From assembly GCA_017446125.1 (NCBI GenBank), contig JAFSRL010000232.1, forward strand, positions 1 to 5,056: a stretch of 5,056 nt of DNA. Direction: 5' to 3'. The position numbers were made by a program, and so were the translations under genes. The first letter of the stretch is position 1. Each line of letters starts with the position of its first letter. The notes beneath the pieces are model-generated. The model was not told the DNA's origin. It saw only the letters and a list, made by a program, of their open reading frames with translations, and did no database searches. The stretch is from Lachnospiraceae bacterium (GTDB taxonomy: Bacteria > Bacillota > Clostridia > Lachnospirales > Lachnospiraceae). Shown here one piece after another: positions 1 through 5,056 of this stretch.

Positions 1-1058
1 ATATTTTCACCGACGGTCTTGCCCGTCACGGTCATAAGATCAAGATGCAGAAGATTCTTCTTCGCAAGCTCATTCATGACCGCGTAAATGCCGCCGGCTT
101 CCTCCAAGTCTTCCATGTAGGTGGGACCCGCAGGTGCCAAGTGACACAGGTTCGGTGTCTTCGCGGAAATCTCGTTCGCGTATTCCATATCGATTTCAAC
201 ACCGGCTTCATGCGCAACCGCCGGCAGGTGCAGCATCGTGTTGGTGGAGCACCCAAGCGCCATGTCCATCGTCATCGCATTCTCAAACGCTTCGCGCGTC
301 ATGATGTCGCGCGGTCTGATGTTCTTCTCAATCAGGGTCATAATCTGATTGCCCGCTTCCTTCGCCAGCCGGATGCGTGCGGAGTAAACCGCGGGAATCG
401 TGCCGTTGCCCTTCAAGCCCATGCCGATGACTTCCGTTAAGCAGTTCATCGAATTCGCCGTATACATGCCGGAGCAGGAACCGCAGGTCGGGCAGACCTT
501 CTCTTCGTACTCCAAAAGCTCCGCGTCATTAGTGCGTCCTGCCGTGACCTCGCCCACTGCCTCAAAGATGGAGGAGAGGGAACGTTTTCTTCCGCCCACG
601 CGACCGGCAAGCATGGGGCCGCCGGAAACAAAGATGGTGGGAATGTTCACGCGTGCGGCAGCCATGAGCAATCCCGGCACGTTCTTGTCACAGTTCGGAA
701 TCATCACAAGTCCGTCGAAGGCGTGCGCCAAAGCAAGACACTCCGTCGAGTCCGCAATCAAATCACGCGTCACCAGCGAGTACTTCATGCCCACGTGTCC
801 CATCGCAATGCCGTCGCAAACCGCAATCGCGGGCACCACAACACCCACGCCTCCGGCCTCCGCGATACCGATCTTCACGGCATCCGCCATCTTATCAAGG
901 TTGATGTGCCCCGGGATAACTTCATTAAAGGAGGACACAATACCAATCAAGGGCTTCTTCATCTCCTCCTTCGTAAATCCCAGCGCATTGAACAAGCTTC
1001 TGTGCGGCGCGCGCTGCACGCCCAAAAATACGTTATCGCTCTTACGGTTTTCTGCCAT
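1..1058 (-). CDS. ilvD: Dihydroxy-acid dehydratase, N-terminal 352 residues (3' end beyond window)
   Basis: IlvD is the Fe-S enzyme that dehydrates 2,3-dihydroxy-isovalerate and 2,3-dihydroxy-3-methylvalerate to the 2-keto acids leading to valine, leucine and isoleucine; it is cytosolic. The visible protein starts MAENRKSDNVFLGVQRAPHR and is open to the left edge. Family hallmarks are seen: AVCDGIAMGH around residues 79-88 (D82, metal binding), PNCDKNVPG at 121-129 (cluster ligand C123 and K125, matching the lysine that is carbamylated in family members), and CPTCGSCSGMYTANSMNCL from 189, with C195 as the expected second cluster cysteine. Family members are about 550-620 residues, so roughly 200 or more C-terminal residues, including the catalytic serine region, lie outside. 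The start is supported by AGGAGG (complement of 1064-1069) five bases upstream. It lies 21 bp downstream of leuB in the same direction, so the two are almost surely co-transcribed. No frameshift is seen in the visible part. Confidence 0.96.
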   Translation of the reverse strand, partial: MAENRKSDNVFLGVQRAPHRSLFNALGFTKEEMKKPLIGIVSSFNEVIPGHINLDKMADAVKIGIAEAGGVGVVVPAIAVCDGIAMGHVGMKYSLVTRDLIADSTECLALAHAFDGLVMIPNCDKNVPGLLMAAARVNIPTIFVSGGPMLAGRVGGRKRSLSSIFEAVGEVTAGRTNDAELLEYEEKVCPTCGSCSGMYTANSMNCLTEVIGMGLKGNGTIPAVYSARIRLAKEAGNQIMTLIEKNIRPRDIMTREAFENAMTMDMALGCSTNTMLHLPAVAHEAGVEIDMEYANEISAKTPNLCHLAPAGPTYMEDLEEAGGIYAVMNELAKKNLLHLDLMTVTGKTVGEN

Positions 1059-1079
1059 GATATCCTCCTGCCTGTTTTA

Positions 1080-2201
1080 TCAAATCCGTTCCGCAACCGC
1101 GTCGCCCATCCCGGCGGTGCCGGTCACAGTAATCGCCTCGTCATTTGCATCACCCGCAATGTCCTTCGTTCTGAATCCGTCCGCGAGTGTCTTCCTGACC
1201 GCCTCCTCGACGGCATCCGCTTCTTTACTAAGACCCAGGCTGTAACGCAGAAGCATCGCCGCACTTAAGATTGTCGCCAGCGGGTTCGCGATTCCCTTGC
1301 CCGCAATGTCCGGTGCGCTGCCGCCCGAGGGTTCATACAGCCCGAGGGAGCTTTCGTTTAACGATGCGCTCGGCAGCATCCCGATCGAGCCGGTAATCAT
1401 GCTCGCCTCATCCGAAAGAATGTCGCCGAACATGTTCTCCGTCACCACCACATCAAACTGCGCGGGATTCAACACAAGCTGCATCGCACAGTTATCAACA
1501 AGCATGTGCTCCAGGGTCACGTCCGGATAATCCGCGGAAACCTTGTTCAACACATCGCGCCAGAGCCTTGAAGAATCAAGAACATTCGCCTTGTCGATGC
1601 TCGTCACCTTCGGTGTGACACCCGCCTTTGTCGCCGCTCTTGCCCTGGCAATTTCAAACGCCTTCACCGCAACGCGGCGTATCTCGCTTTCGGAATACAC
1701 AAGCGTATCCGTTGCGACACGTTCCCCGTTTACTTCCTCCGTCCGGCGTGCGCCGAAGTATAACCCGCCCGTCAATTCACGTACCATCACCAGGTCAAAG
1801 CCCTTTTCGGCGGCCGTCTCTTTCAAAGGACAGGCGCTTTTTAATTCCGGGTACAATAACGCGGGCCGAAGATTCGCAAACAATCCAAGCTCCTTGCGGA
1901 TGCGCAAAAGCCCTGCTTCGGGACGCTTCTCAGGAGAAAGCTTATACCAGGGGGACGTGTTCGGGTCTCCACCGATGCTTCCCATGAGCACGGCATCCGA
2001 TGCCTTGCAGTTGTCAATCGTTTCCTGCGGCAGTGGTTCGCCGGTTTTATCAATCGCCGCCCCGCCCATCAGGACGTCCGTAAAATGAAATGTATGCCCG
2101 TACACTTCAGCAACGCGGTTTAATACTTTTTTTGCTTCCGCAACAATTTCCGGACCGATGCCGTCACCGGAAATTACAGCGATTTTGAATTCCTTACCCA
2201 T
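1080..2201 (-). CDS. leuB: 3-isopropylmalate dehydrogenase
   Basis: LeuB oxidises and decarboxylates (2R,3S)-3-isopropylmalate to 2-oxoisocaproate with NAD+, the third step of leucine synthesis, in the cytosol. The 373-residue protein is full length for the family. Visible motifs: GDGIGPEIV (12-20); LLRIRKELGLFANLRP (98-113) with substrate-binding R102 and R112; RELTGGLYFG (141-150) with R141 and Y148; DKANVL (203-208) with K204; the metal-binding aspartates D236 (VDNCAMQLV), D260 and D264 (FGDILSDE); and the NAD-binding GGSAPDIAGKGIANP loop (293-307). The RELTGG and isopropylmalate-type arginines favour LeuB over isocitrate or tartrate dehydrogenase. GAGGAG (complement of 2207-2212) sits five bases before the ATG. 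The gene follows yajC by 56 bp and precedes ilvD by 21 bp. No promoter of its own is obvious in the short upstream gap. Confidence 0.97.
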   Translation of the reverse strand: MGKEFKIAVISGDGIGPEIVAEAKKVLNRVAEVYGHTFHFTDVLMGGAAIDKTGEPLPQETIDNCKASDAVLMGSIGGDPNTSPWYKLSPEKRPEAGLLRIRKELGLFANLRPALLYPELKSACPLKETAAEKGFDLVMVRELTGGLYFGARRTEEVNGERVATDTLVYSESEIRRVAVKAFEIARARAATKAGVTPKVTSIDKANVLDSSRLWRDVLNKVSADYPDVTLEHMLVDNCAMQLVLNPAQFDVVVTENMFGDILSDEASMITGSIGMLPSASLNESSLGLYEPSGGSAPDIAGKGIANPLATILSAAMLLRYSLGLSKEADAVEEAVRKTLADGFRTKDIAGDANDEAITVTGTAGMGDAVAERI

Positions 2202-2220
2202 AGATGCTCCTCAATACCAA

Positions 2221-2250
2221 GAAGGGACCGTACCTTCCGGCCGGTCCCTC
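2221..2250 (-). terminator. GC-rich hairpin between yajC and leuB (weak terminator or attenuator)
   Basis: The 8-bp stem AGGGACCG/CGGTCCCT (2223-2230 paired with 2242-2249) closes an 11-base loop between the yajC stop and the leuB ribosome binding site. On the minus strand the stem is followed by TTCTTGGTATT, a poor U-tract, so complete termination is unlikely. It could lower read-through into leuB-ilvD, mark an RNA processing site or protect a 3' end. The 56-bp gap is too short for a T-box or tRNA-type leader of the kind often found before leucine genes, and no run of leucine codons is present. Confidence 0.4.
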
Positions 2251-2257
2251 ATACGTC

Positions 2258-2638
2258 TTATTTCCCGAAAAGCTTGAACTTCTTTTCCTGCTTTTCTTCC
2301 GTCGCAGCGGTGCTCGTTGTTTTCGCGACCGCATCCTGCGGCTTTTCGACTTCCGTGATTGCTTCCTTAATCATCGGGATCCGGCAGTTTTTGTTATTTC
2401 CAAACTCGACAATCACCATGTTGTCGGAAATATCAATGATGGTGCCGATCATGCCGGACGCTGTACGAACACTGTCCCCGATCGCCATCGCCGCCAAAAG
2501 CTGCGCCTTCTTCTTCTGCTCCTTTCGCTGCGGTACAATCATGATGAAATACATCACCACCAGCATACCGATCAGAACGATGAAATAACTTCCGCCCAAC
2601 GCGCCGCCTGCTCCTGCGGCTTCTGCAAACAATACCAT
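2258..2638 (-). CDS. yajC: Preprotein translocase accessory subunit YajC
   Basis: YajC is a small single-span membrane protein associated with SecDF and the SecYEG translocon; it is usually not essential and its exact job is unclear. The 126-residue protein has the family layout: a short N-terminal segment rich in Ala and Gly (about 5-16), one hydrophobic span (about 17-35, SYFIVLIGMLVVMYFIMIV), the signature PQRKEQKKK right after it (36-44), then a soluble domain with the GDSVRTASGMIGTIIDISDN pattern (54-73) and a charged Lys/Glu-rich tail (about 99-126). It is slightly longer than many YajC proteins because of that tail. GAAAGGGG (complement of 2646-2653) lies seven bases upstream of the ATG. 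It is the first gene after a good promoter, and leuB and ilvD follow in the same direction. Family assignment is secure; co-transcription with leuB is inferred. Confidence 0.95.
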   Translation of the reverse strand: MVLFAEAAGAGGALGGSYFIVLIGMLVVMYFIMIVPQRKEQKKKAQLLAAMAIGDSVRTASGMIGTIIDISDNMVIVEFGNNKNCRIPMIKEAITEVEKPQDAVAKTTSTAATEEKQEKKFKLFGK

Positions 2639-2676
2639 AACTTATCCCCTTTCAAACTTACAAAAACGCTTCTACT

Positions 2677-2705
2677 ATCATACACAATTCAGCGCGGTAA
2701 AGCAA
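2677..2705 (-). promoter_or_regulatory. Sigma-A-type promoter for yajC(-leuB-ilvD)
   Basis: Read on the minus strand, TTGCTT (complement of 2700-2705) and TATGAT (complement of 2677-2682) are separated by exactly 17 bases. Transcription would begin near 2670, leaving about 30 bases of leader that contains the yajC ribosome binding site. No other good promoter is seen between here and ilvD, so this one may drive the whole yajC-leuB-ilvD block. Confidence 0.7.
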
Positions 2706-2733
2706 GAAGAAAATTATCCTATGATTCACATCG

Positions 2734-2806
2734 GATGACAAAGGGGACGGTTCTGAATGTCACCTGTTTTTCAAGGTGACATCTCAGAACCGTCCCCTTT
2801 GTCATC
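2734..2806. repeat. Near-perfect 73-base inverted repeat (REP/MITE-like palindrome)
   Basis: The left arm (2734-2764) and right arm (2775-2806) pair along 31 bp, with one unpaired base (C2783) and a 10-base loop at 2765-2774. The outer 23-bp part carries GACAAAGGGGACGGTTCTGA and the inner 8 bp carry ATGTCACC. From memory, very similar GACAAAGGGGACGGTTCT palindromes are dispersed in many Firmicute genomes, sometimes beside IS200-like (Y1) transposases; this was not checked. No transposase is present here and I cannot identify target-site duplications. It lies between divergent genes, so neither neighbouring gene reads into it as a 3' terminator, and no U-tract follows on either strand. A non-autonomous mobile palindrome is the best reading. 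Confidence 0.85.
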
Positions 2807-2826
2807 TTAAGTCTTAGTAATTAAAA

Positions 2827-2855
2827 TTGACATAATTTAAATAACCGTCTATAAT
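2827..2855 (+). promoter_or_regulatory. Consensus promoter for hipBA
   Basis: TTGACA (2827-2832) and TATAAT (2850-2855) match the sigma-A consensus at all twelve positions, with a 17-base spacer. The predicted transcription start (about 2862-2863) coincides with the hipB ATG. Such a strong promoter in a toxin-antitoxin operon would be expected to be repressed by the antitoxin. The spacer holds an imperfect AT-rich palindrome (2833-2844, core ATTTAAAT), which is only a weak operator candidate. Confidence 0.85.
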
Positions 2856-2862
2856 AATATAC

Positions 2863-3183
2863 ATGAACAGCTCAACAGCAAAACCAAAAAAAGTGGCGAT
2901 ACCACCGGCCGTAGCGCGTAATCTGACCGCCATGGGCGAACAGATCCGGCTTGCGAGACTCAGGCGCAAATACTCCGTGAAACTGATCGCGGAGCGCGCC
3001 GGAATCAGCCGCGCGACCTTATGGAAGGTAGAAAAAGGGGATGCCGGCGTGGCGATCGGCATCTATGCCAAAGTGCTTGCTGCCATCGGCCTGCCGGAGG
3101 ACATCACACTCTTAGCGAAAGACGATGCACTCGGTCACTTTTTACAGGACGCTGAACTGCTTGAGAAAGGACGACGTAAATGA
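2863..3183 (+). CDS. hipB: XRE-family antitoxin and repressor, HipB-like
   Basis: This 106-residue DNA-binding protein is expected to neutralise the HipA kinase encoded next to it and to repress the shared operon. The XRE-type helix-turn-helix domain covers about residues 24-78: MGEQIRLARLRRKYSVKLIA, then AGISRATLWKVEKGDAG (46-62) with the recognition helix around S49-K58. The N-terminal 20 residues are basic and the C-terminal tail (about 85-106) is charged. E. coli HipB is 88 residues, so this one is somewhat longer. The ATG at 2863 has no ribosome binding site and lies at the predicted transcription start; in-frame alternatives (GTG at 2893, ATG at 2932) also lack a clear one. The ATG at 2932 would still keep the whole helix-turn-helix. 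Its stop overlaps the hipA start by four bases (ATGA). The family is clear; the partner role rests on the neighbour. Confidence 0.9.
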   Translation: MNSSTAKPKKVAIPPAVARNLTAMGEQIRLARLRRKYSVKLIAERAGISRATLWKVEKGDAGVAIGIYAKVLAAIGLPEDITLLAKDDALGHFLQDAELLEKGRRK

Positions 3184-4430
3184 AACAGTTTGAGGTGGTG
3201 GCTTCCTGGCTTTCGGATTGCCCAACAATCGGTGTGTGCGATATTACATCCGCCAGGGGGAAAGAAGTAATTTCTTTTTCCTATTCTCCGGAATGGTTGC
3301 GGACACACCCTGATGTCAGAATAGACCCAGATCTGTATCCCGTTTCCGGAAGGCAGTACCCTCCCGAGGATAAATCATGTTTCGGTTTTCTATCAGATTC
3401 CGCTCCCGACCGCTGGGGCAGAAAACTGATGGACCGGCGTGAGCGTATGGAGGCCGCAGTCGAAAACCGCCCGGTACGCAGGCTCGCCGAAAGTGACTAC
3501 ATCCTTGGTGTGCACGACGAAGGCCGGATGGGCGCATTGCAATTTCGCAACCCTGAAAGTGGCATGTTCATTGCAGCCGGAGATAAAACTTCTATCCCCC
3601 CCATGCACCGGCTGCGCGAGTTGGAACAGGCTTCGTTGGAGCTGGAAAAAGACAATGATCCTACGGGAACAAAATGGTTGCGTGATCTGATTGAGCCCGG
3701 ATCTTCTTTGGGCGGCGCAAGGCCAAAGGCCAATGTCAAAGGAGAAGACGGCAGTCTCTGGATTGCAAAGTTTCCGTCTGTAAACGACGAGGTCAATACC
3801 GGTGCGTGGGAACTGGTGCTACATACGCTTTCCAAAATGGTCGGGATTCAGGTCCCCGAGGCCGGGTGTATGCGCCTCTCGGAAACGGGAGATACTTTCT
3901 TTATCAAACGATTCGACCGAGATGGAATAAAAAGAATTCAAATGGCTTCCGCGATGACCTTACTCGGTGCAACCGACCGTGCCACGGAAAGCTATGATTA
4001 TATTGACATGGCCGGTTTGCTGGAGCAAAGCGGCGCGGAAGCCGAAAAGGATTTGCGGGAATTATGGTCCCGCGCTGTTTTTCATATCTGTACCGGTAAT
4101 GCAGACAATCACCTGCGCAATCACGCATTTCTGCTTGCTGGTAACGGATGGTGCCTCTCTCCCTCTTTTGATGTCAACCCCGCCTATGACCGGGATGACA
4201 TGGAGTTATCCATCGGCGGGGTGCACAAGCGTGATATCCGAGCGGCATTGGATGCTGCGGCTTACTTCCGGCTGAACCGCAACGACGCGACCGAACGCGC
4301 AAAAGAAATACAGCAAGTCATCCGGAATAATTGGAAAAAAATCGCAAAGCAACACGGTATTCCCGAGCACAAAATCACTCTGATGCGTGAAGCATTCTCG
4401 CAGTCAGAAAACACTTTTATAATTACTTAA
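3180..4430 (+). CDS. hipA: HipA-family serine/threonine kinase toxin
   Basis: HipA toxins are Ser/Thr kinases of type II toxin-antitoxin systems. E. coli HipA phosphorylates glutamyl-tRNA synthetase and induces persistence; other members act on other targets, so the target here is unknown. The 416-residue protein has the N-terminal HipA domain (about 1-125, with FGFLSDSAPDRWGRKLMDR at 68-86) followed by the kinase domain. Key positions are intact: glycine-rich loop GSSLGGARPKA (174-184), where S176 aligns with the autophosphorylated Ser150 of E. coli HipA; ATP-binding lysine K197 in WIAKF; RFDR (244-247); catalytic loop GNADNHLRNHAFLL (306-319) with D309 and N314; and metal-binding D331 in SPSFDVNP. 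AAAGGA (3166-3171) lies eight bases before the ATG inside hipB, and the ATGA overlap implies translational coupling. Its last 8 bp overlap the end of the opposing SCP2 gene. No frameshift or truncation is seen. Confidence 0.95.
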   Translation: MKQFEVVASWLSDCPTIGVCDITSARGKEVISFSYSPEWLRTHPDVRIDPDLYPVSGRQYPPEDKSCFGFLSDSAPDRWGRKLMDRRERMEAAVENRPVRRLAESDYILGVHDEGRMGALQFRNPESGMFIAAGDKTSIPPMHRLRELEQASLELEKDNDPTGTKWLRDLIEPGSSLGGARPKANVKGEDGSLWIAKFPSVNDEVNTGAWELVLHTLSKMVGIQVPEAGCMRLSETGDTFFIKRFDRDGIKRIQMASAMTLLGATDRATESYDYIDMAGLLEQSGAEAEKDLRELWSRAVFHICTGNADNHLRNHAFLLAGNGWCLSPSFDVNPAYDRDDMELSIGGVHKRDIRAALDAAAYFRLNRNDATERAKEIQQVIRNNWKKIAKQHGIPEHKITLMREAFSQSENTFIIT

Positions 4431-4740
4431 TCAGCTTCGCAAACTCCGCGGCCTTGCCCAGATCTCCGTCCACCTTCAGCTTGCCAGTCCCAAAGGCAAT
4501 CATCGGATCAAGCTTGCCGTCCATCATCTTTTTGAAGTCCGTCATACTCATGGTGATGGCGCAGTTGCGGTCATGGTAGTCATACGGTTCCACATTCACC
4601 TGATGATCCTTGACCTCAACATAGAACACGCCGGGCGTCTTTCCCGTGATGTTGATCTGTACCGCAAGAAAATCAACATTTGATACATCTGTCTTCTGCG
4701 CTCGTTCCCTGACTGTTGCCACTAACTCATCAAACTTCAT
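4423..4740 (-). CDS. Small stand-alone SCP2 sterol-binding-domain protein
   Basis: The 105-residue protein is essentially one SCP2-like domain, a fold with a hydrophobic tunnel that binds lipids or acyl chains. Bacterial stand-alone members have no settled function, so none is assigned. Typical sequence is seen: VFYVEVKDHQVNVEPYDYHD (38-57), DRNCAITMSMTDFKKMMDGK (57-76), then LDPMIAFGTGKLKVDGDLGK (77-96), which is the most conserved stretch of the family. There is no signal peptide or membrane span. The ATG at 4740 is chosen because AAAGGAGA (complement of 4746-4753) lies just upstream; a TTG at 4764 in the same frame would place that site inside the coding region and has no usable site of its own. 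The gene is divergent from the TetR regulator, which is its likely controller, and converges on hipA with an 8-bp overlap of coding ends. Confidence 0.9.
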   Translation of the reverse strand: MKFDELVATVRERAQKTDVSNVDFLAVQINITGKTPGVFYVEVKDHQVNVEPYDYHDRNCAITMSMTDFKKMMDGKLDPMIAFGTGKLKVDGDLGKAAEFAKLIK

Positions 4741-4799
4741 GACGGTCTCCTTTCCTGTGTTCAACTCCTGAATCAGTCTGTCGTCGCTTCTTTTATTTT

Positions 4800-4830
4800 A
4801 TCATATCAAAACGCTTTCTGTTATTGACAA
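4800..4830 (-). promoter_or_regulatory. Promoter for the SCP2-domain gene
   Basis: On the minus strand TTGTCA (complement of 4825-4830) is followed after 19 bases by TATGAT (complement of 4800-4805), preceded by TGA to make an extended -10 element (TGATATGAT). The spacer is longer than ideal, which the extended -10 may offset. Transcription would start near 4793, giving a leader of about 53 bases. Its -35 overlaps that of the divergent regulator promoter. Confidence 0.55.
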
Positions 4831-4852
4831 CAGAGCCAAACTTTTGTATTAT
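4824..4852 (+). promoter_or_regulatory. Promoter for the TetR-family regulator
   Basis: TTGACA (4824-4829) and TATTAT (4847-4852) are spaced by 17 bases. The predicted start is near 4859, about 26 bases before the ATG at 4885, which leaves room for the ribosome binding site GAGGTGA (4873-4879). The -10 and start region are covered by a palindrome, which suggests autorepression. Confidence 0.75.
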
Positions 4853-4868
4853 AACAATTGTTATAGTA
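4847..4868. promoter_or_regulatory. Candidate TetR-family operator (22-bp palindrome)
   Basis: The centre TATAACAA/TTGTTATA (4850-4865) is a perfect 16-bp palindrome. It extends to 22 bp with one mismatched pair (T4849 and G4866). Size and symmetry fit a TetR-family dimer site. It spans the -10 hexamer and start of the regulator promoter, and lies just upstream of the -35 of the divergent SCP2 promoter. Binding by the adjacent regulator is an inference from position. Confidence 0.65.
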
Positions 4869-4884
4869 TTATGAGGTGACTTTG

Positions 4885-5056
4885 ATGCCGAAAAAACCAA
4901 CGACAACAAAAGAAGCAATTATCGAAGGAGCCTTCCGGCTGATTCAGGAAAGAGGTCATAATTATCTGACTGTCAGAAACCTTGCCGCCTTCCTTGGCTG
5001 CTCTACACAGCCAATCATGTATCAGTTCCCCAGTCTGGACACGCTGAAAGAACTGA
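4885..5056 (+). CDS. TetR-family transcriptional regulator, N-terminal 57 residues (continues beyond window)
   Basis: The fragment starts MPKKPTTTKEAIIEGAFRLI and carries the N-terminal DNA-binding domain of TetR/AcrR regulators: helix 1 (TKEAIIEGAFRLIQERG, 8-24), then the helix-turn-helix LTVRNLAAFLGCSTQPIMYQF (28-48) with the typical QPIxYxF ending. The ligand-binding C-terminal domain, about 120-150 residues in the family, lies past the right edge, so the inducer cannot be guessed. The ATG at 4885 has GAGGTGA five bases upstream. The frame is open to the last base; the TGA visible at the very end is not in frame. It is divergent from the SCP2-domain gene, with a good operator candidate over its own promoter, so it probably controls itself and perhaps that gene. 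Confidence 0.9.
   Translation, partial: MPKKPTTTKEAIIEGAFRLIQERGHNYLTVRNLAAFLGCSTQPIMYQFPSLDTLKEL

Noticed and set aside
400..1245. Long plus-strand open frame opposite ilvD and the end of leuB
   Set aside because: It is antisense to two strongly supported genes, has low-complexity Ser/Pro/Ala composition typical of a shadow frame, and has no convincing ribosome binding site or family motif.
1543..2088. Plus-strand open frame opposite leuB
   Set aside because: It is complementary to conserved leuB motifs, so its reading is explained by leuB codon bias.
2211..2252. 13-codon leader reading frame before leuB, ending at the leuB ribosome binding site
   Set aside because: It lacks a ribosome binding site and has no leucine codons, so classic attenuation is not supported; probably chance.
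2204..2779. 191-residue plus-strand open frame spanning the hairpin, yajC antisense and half of the palindrome
   Set aside because: It crosses several unrelated elements, has no domain pattern and ends inside the inverted repeat.
2734..2806. Intrinsic bidirectional terminator
   Set aside because: No U-tract on either strand, and both adjacent genes are transcribed away from it.
2833..2844. HipB operator in the promoter spacer (ATTTAAAT core)
   Set aside because: Only 8 perfect bases in very AT-rich DNA and no second copy; too weak to annotate as a separate site.
4741..4764. TTG start giving an 8-residue longer SCP2-domain protein
   Set aside because: Those codons contain the ribosome binding site of the ATG at 4740, and the TTG has a GGAG motif directly abutting it with no spacing.

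Overview
The window looks like chromosomal DNA from a Gram-positive Firmicute, most likely a clostridial (Lachnospiraceae-like) bacterium. The clues are the AGGAGG-type ribosome binding sites, strong sigma-A-like promoters, the yajC-leuB-ilvD gene order, a stand-alone SCP2-domain protein beside a TetR regulator, and a GACAAAGGGGACGGTTCT-type palindrome that I recall from such genomes. The taxon is an inference from protein style; no similarity search was run.

Left half (1-2705, minus strand): yajC, leuB and ilvD are read right to left from one promoter (about 2677-2705). YajC is an accessory membrane subunit of the Sec translocase. LeuB (3-isopropylmalate dehydrogenase) and IlvD (dihydroxy-acid dehydratase) are enzymes of leucine and branched-chain amino acid synthesis. 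IlvD runs off the left edge. A GC-rich hairpin lies between yajC and leuB and may reduce read-through.

Middle (2706-2862): the gap between divergent yajC and hipB holds a 73-base, almost perfectly paired inverted repeat, then a consensus promoter (TTGACA-17-TATAAT) placed so close to the hipB ATG that the mRNA would be leaderless or nearly so.

Right half: hipB and hipA (2863-4430, plus strand) form a translationally coupled type II toxin-antitoxin operon, with a HipA kinase whose key residues all appear present. Its 3' end overlaps by 8 bp the 3' end of a small SCP2 sterol-binding-domain gene on the minus strand (4423-4740). That gene is divergent from a TetR-family regulator (4885 to the right edge). 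The two divergent promoters share their -35 bases, and a 22-bp palindrome over the -10 and start region of the regulator promoter is a good candidate operator.

The gene families are all recognisable. I see no new multi-gene system, CRISPR array, RNA gene or complete mobile element. The most interesting signals are in the intergenic DNA.
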